NCBI RefSeq assembly: GCF_000342165.1 | Contig: NZ_AMRV01000003.1 | Location: 372,001-436,000 of the forward strand | Length of the DNA stretch: 64,000 nucleotides | Direction: 5' to 3' | From: Pacificimonas flava | GTDB lineage: Bacteria > Pseudomonadota > Alphaproteobacteria > Sphingomonadales > Sphingomonadaceae | Shown here: one piece after another, positions 34,947-42,432 of the stretch | How positions within the stretch are numbered: position 1 is the stretch's first letter | Layout: the number at the start of each line of letters is the position of its first letter | Made by a program: the position numbers and the translations under genes | The notes under the pieces: generated by a model | The model's database searches: none | Seen by the model: the letters and a program-made list of their open reading frames with translations, nothing else | Told to the model about the DNA's origin: nothing

Positions 34947-37229
34947 CTAACGGCCTGGAATGACGGTTCCGTGCATTTCGACCCAGCCTTCCAGCGCGGC
35001 GCGGATATTGCGCCCTGCGGCCATCCAGCCCTGCATCGCCTCCGTCAGATCGGCGAGGTCGAGCGTCCGGATCATCGCCTTGACCGGTCCGATACCGGCT
35101 GGCGTGATCGAAAGCCGGCGATAGCCGAGCGCGAGTAGCGCCATGGCGGCAGCGGGCCGTCCGCCCATCTCGCCGCAGACCGTGACAGGCACGTTCGCCT
35201 CGTCGGCGGCATCGACGACCCGTTTCAGGAATCGCAGCACGCTGAGGCTGAGCCAATCGTAACGCTCCGCCAGCTTCGGATGCGACCGGTCGGAAGCAAA
35301 CAGGAACTGCACCAGATCGTTCGTGCCGATGGACAGGAAATCGACCATCGGCAGAAGCGTGTCGAGCACTTCGGCCAGCGCCGGCACCTCCAGCATGGCG
35401 CCGTAATTAACCTGCGCGGGCACGTCCGCGCCGCGGTCGATCAGATGTCTGCGCTGATCCTCCACGATTTGCCTCGCGGCTTCGAACTCCCAAGGTTCGG
35501 ACACCATGGGGAACATGACGTTCAGCGTCTTTCCGGCGGCTGCATCGAGAAGCGCGCGGGCCTGCACCTTCATCAGCCCTTCTCGCCCAAGCGCGAGCCG
35601 GAGGGCGCGATATCCCATGGCGGGATTCTCCTCGCGCCGCTGTTCGGACACGTAGGGCACGGCCTTGTCGCCGCCAATGTCGACCGTGCGGAAGGTAACG
35701 GGGCGTTCACCCGCCGCCGCCAGCACGGCCTCGTAAAGACGCGTCTGCCGTTCGCGGCGCGGGAGGGTGGCGCTGACCAGGAACTGGAATTCCGTGCGGA
35801 ACAGACCGATCCCGTCCGCGCCCGTGGCCTCAAGGTGCGGCAGATCGCTGCGCAGGCCGGCGTTCATGAACAGGCTGATCCGCTGGCCATCCACCGTCTC
35901 GGCCGGTTTCCCGACCAGCTTCGCATATTCCGCCTGCAGCCGCGCGCGCGCTGCGATCTGCTCCGTGAACTGCTCGGTGACCGCTTCGGCGGGCCGCACG
36001 AACAGCGTATGGCGCGCACCGTCGAGGAGCAGCGTATCTCCCTCGGCGATCTGTGCGCGGATGTTCTTGACCTGCCCCAGAACCGGCACGCCCATTGCGC
36101 GCGCGATGATAATGACGTGCGAGGTTGCGGACCCTTCCTCCAGCACCACGCCCTTCAGATAGCGGCGATCATATTCCAGAAGCTCCGCAGGCCCGAGGTT
36201 GCGGGCCAGCAGGATCGTGTCGCGGCGGATGCCCATTTCCGCGGCCGTCCCGATCTGACCGGAAACGAGTCGCAGCAGCCGGTTGGAAAGATCGTCGAGA
36301 TCGCTGAGACGCTCCGCGAAGATGGCGTCCCTGGCCCCGCGCAGGCGCGCGCGCGTCTTCATCTGCACGCGCTCGATTGCCGCCTCCGCCGTCAGGCCGC
36401 TGTCGATCGCCTCCGTAATGCGGCGAATCCAGCCCTCGTCATAGGCGAACATCTTGTAGGTCTCGAGGATGTCGTCATGGTCGCCCGGCGCTGCGAACTC
36501 GGCCTTGCCGAGCATGGCGTCGATCTGCCTGCGCATCTGGTCGAAGGCGGCGACGACACGCTCCTTCTCGACCTCCACGTCTTCCGCAACCGTATGCTCG
36601 ACCACCACGCGCGGCTGATGGAAGACAGCGCGGCCGCGTGCTACCCCGTCGACGAGCGCCATGCCGTCGAGGCGCAGGGGCCCCTCATGCGCCCGGACGG
36701 AACCGAGTGCGCTCTTGTCGATGAGGCCGGCGGCGGAAATGAGCTCCGAAAGGACCATGGCGACCGTCTGCAGCGCCTCGATCTCGATATCCTCATACTG
36801 ACGCGGGTCGGCATGCTGTACGCACAAGACGCCGACGGACGCCTCCTGCCGGATGATGGGAACGCCGGCAAAGCTGTGGAAGATTTCCTCTCCCGTCTCC
36901 GGCTTATAGGCGAAATCCGGGTGCGCCTTCGCCTCTGCCAGGTTCAGCGGTTCGCGGTGCTCGGCGATCTGGCCGACAAGACCCTCACCGACGGCGAGGC
37001 GGGTCACATGAACCGCGCTCTGGTTGAGGCCGTGCGTCGCGAACAGTTCCAGAACGCCGTCGCGCAGAAGATAGATGGAACAAACCTCGGATGTCAGCGA
37101 CTTTGCGATGATATCCACGACACGGTTGAGCTTCGCCTGCGCAGTGCTGCGTGAGGCCATGACGTCGTGCAGGCGGCGCAGAATGTCCCGCGCCGCCGCG
37201 CCGGCGGAAACTCTCGCGGGGGCGTTCAT
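34947..37229 (-). CDS. ptsP: Phosphoenolpyruvate-protein phosphotransferase PtsP (EI-Ntr, GAF domain)
   Basis: First enzyme of the nitrogen phosphotransferase system; it passes phosphate from PEP to NPr and on to EIIA-Ntr, controlling stress, potassium and PHA-related responses. The 760 residues hold a GAF domain (about 18-165, with NLAEAKAHPDF), the EI N-terminal domain, the phosphohistidine domain with EEGSATSHVIIIARAMG (phospho-His371), and the PEP-binding barrel (DGIGLFRTEFQFL, VDIGGDKAVPY, VCGEMGG). The GAF domain marks EI-Ntr; in alphaproteobacteria it senses glutamine. Often next to lysC; here a TonB receptor and a flavin oxidoreductase lie between them. The TonB gene terminator lies just upstream. 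Confidence 0.96.
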   Translation of the reverse strand: MNAPARVSAGAAARDILRRLHDVMASRSTAQAKLNRVVDIIAKSLTSEVCSIYLLRDGVLELFATHGLNQSAVHVTRLAVGEGLVGQIAEHREPLNLAEAKAHPDFAYKPETGEEIFHSFAGVPIIRQEASVGVLCVQHADPRQYEDIEIEALQTVAMVLSELISAAGLIDKSALGSVRAHEGPLRLDGMALVDGVARGRAVFHQPRVVVEHTVAEDVEVEKERVVAAFDQMRRQIDAMLGKAEFAAPGDHDDILETYKMFAYDEGWIRRITEAIDSGLTAEAAIERVQMKTRARLRGARDAIFAERLSDLDDLSNRLLRLVSGQIGTAAEMGIRRDTILLARNLGPAELLEYDRRYLKGVVLEEGSATSHVIIIARAMGVPVLGQVKNIRAQIAEGDTLLLDGARHTLFVRPAEAVTEQFTEQIAARARLQAEYAKLVGKPAETVDGQRISLFMNAGLRSDLPHLEATGADGIGLFRTEFQFLVSATLPRRERQTRLYEAVLAAAGERPVTFRTVDIGGDKAVPYVSEQRREENPAMGYRALRLALGREGLMKVQARALLDAAAGKTLNVMFPMVSEPWEFEAARQIVEDQRRHLIDRGADVPAQVNYGAMLEVPALAEVLDTLLPMVDFLSIGTNDLVQFLFASDRSHPKLAERYDWLSLSVLRFLKRVVDAADEANVPVTVCGEMGGRPAAAMALLALGYRRLSITPAGIGPVKAMIRTLDLADLTEAMQGWMAAGRNIRAALEGWVEMHGTVIPGR

Positions 37230-37334
37230 GGCTGCGCCCTACCAGAAACACCGCGCGCGCGCCAAGTCACTCGCGATGGCTTTTATGCGCGCGGCCGAAA
37301 GGCCCGGCTGGGCTAACGTACCGTATACGAAATA

Positions 37335-37375
37335 AAAAGCGTTGGCGGCGGCCGCTCCCCCTTGTCGCCGCCGCC
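37335..37375 (-). terminator. Intrinsic terminator of the TonB-receptor gene
   Basis: On the minus strand GGCGGCGGC pairs with GCCGCCGCC around a 14-base loop, followed by AACGCTTTTTATTT. It lies directly after the TonB-receptor stop and before ptsP. Confidence 0.85.
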
Positions 37376-37390
37376 GTTACGCCCAGCGGG

Positions 37391-39934
37391 TCAGAAGCCG
37401 ACCCGCGCCGTCAGTCCGTAATATCGCGGCGGAGAGGGATAGACGGCAAAGGTGCCTGTCTGCTCCGGCACTGCGAAGCTTGCGATATTGTAATAGGTGT
37501 TCGTCAGGTTCTCCACGAACGCCTCCAGCCGGTAGCGCCCGTCGGTCGTGTTGATGCCGATCCGTGCGTTGACGATGCCATACCCCTTGTTGTCGGTTAT
37601 CCCGAAGGCGGAGGTTGCCGTGCTGGTCTCGACCTCACTCTGAAAGCGGCCGTCGACGTGGAACAGCATGTCGAGGTCGGCCGTCAGCGGCGGCGTCCAG
37701 GTGATCGAGCCGGTGAGCGCGTGACGCGGAATGTTCACCAGCTGCGTCCCCTCCTGCCCCGCAAGCGGCGTTGCCGAGAGGTCGAGATCCTTGTCGAAGC
37801 TGGCATCGGTCAGCGCATAGCCGAACGCCATGTTGAGATCGCGCACGGGGCGAATGTTGGCATCCAACTCCACCCCCTTCGAAACCGTCTTCGGCACATT
37901 TTCAACGGCGAAGCTGGTGCCGGTGAAGACGAGCTGCTGATAGTCGGTGAAATCCTGATAGAAGGCCGCGCCGTTCAGCGAGAATTCGGGGCTGATCGAT
38001 GCCTTGAAGCCGACCTCGTACGCATCGACGGTCTCTGCGCCGAACTGCAGATCCTCGATCTGCGCGCCATCACCGCCCAGAAGCGCCGTGTCGAACCCGG
38101 CGCGGTCCAGATTGTAACCGCCGGCCTTATAGCCGCGGTCGTAGCTGCCGTAGAGCAGCAGGTCGCCGTTCAGATTGTAGGCGAGCTTCGCGGTGCCGGT
38201 GAACTCATCGTCGCTGAAACCGCCATCATAATCGCCGTTGAACTCGCTGTTCACTGTCGGGTTACAGCCGAGGAGCAGCGCCGCCCCGCCCGTCGCCTGC
38301 GTCAGCGTCTGGGTGTAGGCGGCGTTCGCCGGGTTCAGGAAGAAATCGCAGGTGGGGTTGGTGGCGAGGAGATTGGCGCTGATGTCCTTTTCCTCATGGT
38401 TCCAGCGCAGGCCGAGCGTCAGCGACAGCGAATCCGTGATGTCGAAGACGTTGTGCGTGAACAGCGCGATGGCGTTCGTATCGACGGTATAATTGTCGCC
38501 CTGCTGGCCCGACCCTTCTCCGCCGACGGGAATCGGGTTCACGAGCGAGGCGAGGAGGGCCGGATTCGCCGCCGCCGCGGCAGCAAGCTGCGGGTTGAAC
38601 AGCGGGCTGCCCGGCGCGATCAGCAACTGACCGAACTCCGGCACGGCGGCGCCGTACGTGTCGAACAGTTCGAAGCCACGACTTGCGAAAATCGTGTCGG
38701 TAAACGCCGCCGCCTGGCTGCCGAGGCGAACCGTATCGGTCAGCGTCAGCTCCTCGTTCAGGTAGAAACCGCCGACGAGCCAGTCCAGACGGTCGTCCAA
38801 CGCCGTCCCCTGCAGACGCACCTCCTGCGTGAAATCCTTCAGGCCCGTGCTGTAATTGTCGCGATAGGCACGGTCGGCGCCGGAAAAGTCGATATCCTGA
38901 TCGCGCAGCGCGTCCCAGTCGCGGTAGGCGGTGATGGAGGTCAGCGTGGCGAAATCGAAGTCATAATTGACCTCGGCCGAGACGCCCCAATCCTCGACCC
39001 GTTCGGTCAGATCGCGGTTCGGGCTGGCCGCCGCGACACGGTCGGAGGGGCTGTCCGGCGTCACGATCCCGTCGAGGCCGAGCGCCCCACCAAGCGCGTC
39101 GAGGACAGGCGCAACCTGCCCCGGCGCGACGTTGACGGCGTAGCAGCACTCCTCGTCCGTCTTGTAATAATCGCCGATGATGCGCACGGTCAGGCGGTCG
39201 GCATTGTCGACCAGAGCCTGCGCGCGCACGCCGTAGCGGTCGATGGTGTTGAACTCGCGGTCCGTGTTGACGTCGCGGATATAGCCGTCCCGCTCCCGGT
39301 AGACGCCGTCGACCCGCAGGGCAATGACGTCGTTGACGCCGCCGGTCGCCATGCCGCGCAGTTCCAGCTGCCCCTGATTGCCATATTCCACCTGCGCGAA
39401 GCCGCCGAGGTCGAATTCCGGCAGTTCCGTGACGATGTTGAGAGCGCCGGCCGAAGTATTGCGGCCGAACAGGGTTCCTTGCGGCCCGCGCAGCACCTCA
39501 ACCCGTTCGACGGGCGGCAGCTCGCTGATGGCGACGCCGGCGCGGGCGCGGTAGACACCGTCGATGAAGACGCCGACCGCCGGCTCGAAACCCGGATTGT
39601 CGCCGCCCGTGCCGATGCCGCGAATGGAAAGAGAGGTGCCGGTCGCGCTCGACTGGCCCGTGCCGGTGCGAAGGCTGGGGCTGACCTGCTGAAGCGCGCG
39701 AACGTCGTCGACGCCGGCATTTTCGATCAGATCGCCGGCGACGACGTTCACCGAAATGGGCACGTCCTGAATGGTTTCCGCGCGCCGCGTGGCGGTGATG
39801 ACGATGGCGTTGCCGCTGGCATCCTCGATGCGCGGCGCGGGTGCGGACGGTTCGGCCGCCTCCTGGACCGTCTGAGCGAAGGCCGGTGCGGCGAGAACGC
39901 AAGCGGCGGCGCCAAGCAGGTAAATGCTCTTCAT
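37391..39934 (-). CDS. TonB-dependent outer-membrane receptor
   Basis: An 847-residue 22-strand barrel for energised uptake. It has a signal peptide (MKSIYLLGAAACVLAAPAFA), a plug domain (about 45-165: IVITATRRAETIQDVPISV, IRGIGTGGDNPG, VEVLRGPQGTLFGRNTSAGA) and a barrel ending in Phe (YYGLTARVGF). The GPQGTLFGRNTSAG wording is typical of the large sphingomonad/caulobacter receptor set for complex substrates; the ligand cannot be assigned. Cys pairs in long loops (EECCYAV, CDFFLN) are notable. GAGGGGGAA precedes the ATG; a longer in-frame ORF upstream is not used. No partner transporter is adjacent and a terminator follows, so the gene is monocistronic. Confidence 0.95.
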   Translation of the reverse strand: MKSIYLLGAAACVLAAPAFAQTVQEAAEPSAPAPRIEDASGNAIVITATRRAETIQDVPISVNVVAGDLIENAGVDDVRALQQVSPSLRTGTGQSSATGTSLSIRGIGTGGDNPGFEPAVGVFIDGVYRARAGVAISELPPVERVEVLRGPQGTLFGRNTSAGALNIVTELPEFDLGGFAQVEYGNQGQLELRGMATGGVNDVIALRVDGVYRERDGYIRDVNTDREFNTIDRYGVRAQALVDNADRLTVRIIGDYYKTDEECCYAVNVAPGQVAPVLDALGGALGLDGIVTPDSPSDRVAAASPNRDLTERVEDWGVSAEVNYDFDFATLTSITAYRDWDALRDQDIDFSGADRAYRDNYSTGLKDFTQEVRLQGTALDDRLDWLVGGFYLNEELTLTDTVRLGSQAAAFTDTIFASRGFELFDTYGAAVPEFGQLLIAPGSPLFNPQLAAAAAANPALLASLVNPIPVGGEGSGQQGDNYTVDTNAIALFTHNVFDITDSLSLTLGLRWNHEEKDISANLLATNPTCDFFLNPANAAYTQTLTQATGGAALLLGCNPTVNSEFNGDYDGGFSDDEFTGTAKLAYNLNGDLLLYGSYDRGYKAGGYNLDRAGFDTALLGGDGAQIEDLQFGAETVDAYEVGFKASISPEFSLNGAAFYQDFTDYQQLVFTGTSFAVENVPKTVSKGVELDANIRPVRDLNMAFGYALTDASFDKDLDLSATPLAGQEGTQLVNIPRHALTGSITWTPPLTADLDMLFHVDGRFQSEVETSTATSAFGITDNKGYGIVNARIGINTTDGRYRLEAFVENLTNTYYNIASFAVPEQTGTFAVYPSPPRYYGLTARVGF

Positions 39935-40163
39935 TTCGAATTCCCCCTCAATTCTTATAGGATTCTTCGTCGGCGACCAGGACGGCGCCTCCCCACGGAT
40001 TTCCGCTGATCCTCTAGCGTGATCAATTGGATGGAGGCTGTAGCCGAGCGCGTGCGCGCCCGCTAGTGGGCGACACATCGCCCATGGCGCAGCGTGTTCG
40101 CCGCGCAACACCTGACAGATTGGGGAGTCGCAGCCGCCGCAAGGCCGGCAAAATGATCGCGGG

Positions 40164-41189
40164 TCAGCCCGCCTTGCGCGTCAGCGCCGCTTCCGCCTCG
40201 TCCACCAGCTCAGCGACGATCTCCGATACCGGAGCCTCGCGCTTGACCATGCCGACCGACTGCCCGGCCATGACGCTGCCGGTTTCGACGTCCCCATCGA
40301 TGACGGCACGGCGCAGGGCGCCTGCCCAATAATGTTCGATCTGCAACTGCGCCTCCGCCATCTCCACCTTTTCCTCGTCGAGAAGGCGGGCGACGTCGCG
40401 CTGCTTGGCGGCGAATTCCTCGGACGCGCGGTTCTTCAGCGCGCGCACGGGAATGACGGGCAGGCGGCTGTCGAGCTGGACGCTGGTGACGGCATCGCGG
40501 GCGGAGGCGCGAATGAACGCCCTCTTGAAATTCTCGTGCGCGATACATTCCTCGGCAACGACGAACCGCGTGCCGAGCTGCACGCCGGCCGCGCCCATCT
40601 CCAGAAAGGCGGCGATGGCAGAGCCCCGGCCGATGCCGCCGGCCACAAAGATCGGCACCTCCGCACCGAGTTCGGGCACGATTTCCTGCGCCAGAACGGC
40701 GGTCGAGACGGGGCCGATATGGCCGCCCGCTTCCATCCCCTCGACGACGAGCGCATCGACGCCGGAGCGCACCAGCTTCTTCGCAAGGCTGAGCGCGGGC
40801 GCGAAGCAGATCAGCTTTGCCGGCGTGCCGGTCTCCGAGCCTTTGATGGCGTCGATCGAGCCCTTTGGCGGCAGGCCGCCGGCCAGCGCGATATGGCTGA
40901 CGCCGGCACGGCCGCACACCTCGATCAGGTCGAACAGCTGCGGGTGCATGGTGATGAGGTTGACGCCGAAGGGCTTGTGGGTGCGCTTCGCGGTCTCCTC
41001 GATCTCCCGCGCCAGCATGTCCGGGTCCATGGCGCCGCACGCGATCATGCCGAACCCGCCCGCATTCGAGATGGCGGAGACGAGATTGCGTTCCGACACC
41101 CAGGACATGGCGCCGCCCATGATCGCATAGTCGGTGCCGAGAAACGCGCGGCCGCGCTGCATCAGCGCCTGCAGACGGGGGTGCCTCAC
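40164..41189 (-). CDS. NAD(P)H-dependent flavin oxidoreductase / nitronate monooxygenase family
   Basis: An FMN-binding TIM barrel of 341 residues. It shows MGGAMSWVSERNLVSAISNAGGFGMI, the phosphate-binding GGHIGPVS and VPIFVAGGIGRGSAIAAFL, and LGTRFVVAEEC, matching the 2-nitropropane dioxygenase/FabK-like group. Class members oxidise alkyl nitronates or reduce enoyl thioesters; substrate here unknown. The start is GTG overlapping the lysC stop (GTGA), so the gene is translationally coupled to aspartokinase. A gap of 229 bases separates it from the TonB receptor. Confidence 0.92.
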   Translation of the reverse strand: MRHPRLQALMQRGRAFLGTDYAIMGGAMSWVSERNLVSAISNAGGFGMIACGAMDPDMLAREIEETAKRTHKPFGVNLITMHPQLFDLIEVCGRAGVSHIALAGGLPPKGSIDAIKGSETGTPAKLICFAPALSLAKKLVRSGVDALVVEGMEAGGHIGPVSTAVLAQEIVPELGAEVPIFVAGGIGRGSAIAAFLEMGAAGVQLGTRFVVAEECIAHENFKRAFIRASARDAVTSVQLDSRLPVIPVRALKNRASEEFAAKQRDVARLLDEEKVEMAEAQLQIEHYWAGALRRAVIDGDVETGSVMAGQSVGMVKREAPVSEIVAELVDEAEAALTRKAG

Positions 41190-42421
41190 GCCGCTTCCTC
41201 CTCGGCCGCGTCGAGGCCATAGGCGGAGTGGAGAACGCGCACGGCAAGCTCGGTATATTCCTCGGCGATCAGGACGCTGATCTTGATTTCGGAGGTGGTG
41301 ATCGATTCGATGTTGATGCCCCGCTCTCCCAGCGCCCGGAACATGGTCGCCGCGACGCCCGTATGGCTGCGCATGCCGACGCCGACGACGGAAAGCTTGC
41401 AGACCTTGTCGTTGTAGCTGAGGTCCTCATAGCCGATCGCATCCCGCGCCGCCTTCAGCAGTTCCATGACGCGCGGGATTTCCGTGCGCGCGACCGTGAA
41501 GGTGACGTCGGTGCGCCCGTCAGGATCGGCGATGTTCTGGATGATCATGTCGACATTGACCTCATGCTCGGCCAGCGGCGCAAAGATTGCGGCCACCGAA
41601 CCGGGCTTGTCCTGCACCTTGGTCAGCGTCACTTCCGCTTCGCCGCGATTATAGGCGATCCCGGTAATCAGCTGGTCTTCCACGATCTCATCCTCATCAA
41701 CAATGTCCGTGCCCGGCACGTCGCGGAACGACGACAGCACGCGCAGCTTCACCTTCTGCTTCATCGCAAGCTCGACGGAGCGGGTCTGCAGCACCTTCGC
41801 GCCCACCGACGCCAGTTCCAGCATCTCCTCGAACGTGATGCGGTCGAGCTTTCGCGCACGCGGCACGATACGCGGGTCGGTCGTATAGACCCCGTCCACA
41901 TCGGTATAGATGTCGCAGCGATCCGCCTTCAGCGCCGCCGCGACTGCGACCGCCGAGGTGTCGGACCCGCCGCGCCCCAGCGTCGTGACGCGGCCGCTTT
42001 CGGCCAGGCCCTGAAAGCCAGGCACGACGGCAACGACGCCGTCCGCCATCGCGCCCAGCATCTTGTCGCCATCGAGACCGCGAATGCGGGCGGCAGAGTG
42101 CGAGTTGGAGGTGTGCATCGGCATCTGCCAGCCGAGCCAGGACCGCGCCTCCACACCCATTGACTGCAGGACGATGGCGAGGAGCCCCGCCGTCACCTGT
42201 TCGCCGGAAGACACGACCACGTCATATTCCTGCGGGTCGTGCAGCGGCGCCGCCTCCCGGCAGAAGCTGACCAGACGGTCGGTCTCGCCGGCCATGGCGC
42301 TGACCACGACGGCGACTTCGTTGCCGGCGTCCACCTCTCGCTTCACGCGCTGCGCGGCCGCGCGAATGCGTTCCAGCCCGGCCATGGAGGTGCCGCCGAA
42401 TTTCATGACGATGCGTGCCAT
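41186..42421 (-). CDS. lysC: Aspartate kinase
   Basis: First step of the aspartate family (lysine, threonine, methionine, isoleucine). The 411-residue protein has the kinase start IVMKFGGTSMAG, FQGLAESGRVTTLGRGGSDTSAVA, the DVDGVYTTDPRIVP segment and two C-terminal ACT domains (EVTLTKVQDKPGSVAAIF, KLSVVGVGMRSHTGVAA) for feedback control. The length is that of the monofunctional alpha form; an internal start giving the ACT-only beta subunit is known in the family but I did not verify one here. It is coupled by GTGA to the flavin oxidoreductase and follows the helicase gene after 11 bases. Confidence 0.96.
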   Translation of the reverse strand: MARIVMKFGGTSMAGLERIRAAAQRVKREVDAGNEVAVVVSAMAGETDRLVSFCREAAPLHDPQEYDVVVSSGEQVTAGLLAIVLQSMGVEARSWLGWQMPMHTSNSHSAARIRGLDGDKMLGAMADGVVAVVPGFQGLAESGRVTTLGRGGSDTSAVAVAAALKADRCDIYTDVDGVYTTDPRIVPRARKLDRITFEEMLELASVGAKVLQTRSVELAMKQKVKLRVLSSFRDVPGTDIVDEDEIVEDQLITGIAYNRGEAEVTLTKVQDKPGSVAAIFAPLAEHEVNVDMIIQNIADPDGRTDVTFTVARTEIPRVMELLKAARDAIGYEDLSYNDKVCKLSVVGVGMRSHTGVAATMFRALGERGINIESITTSEIKISVLIAEEYTELAVRVLHSAYGLDAAEEEAA

Positions 42422-42432
42422 GGCAGCGCGCC

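Noticed and set aside
37658-40009. A 783-codon plus-strand frame opposite the TonB receptor, and similar ones opposite ptsP and accBC.
   Set aside because: All are complements of secure genes without ribosome binding sites or recognisable domains.
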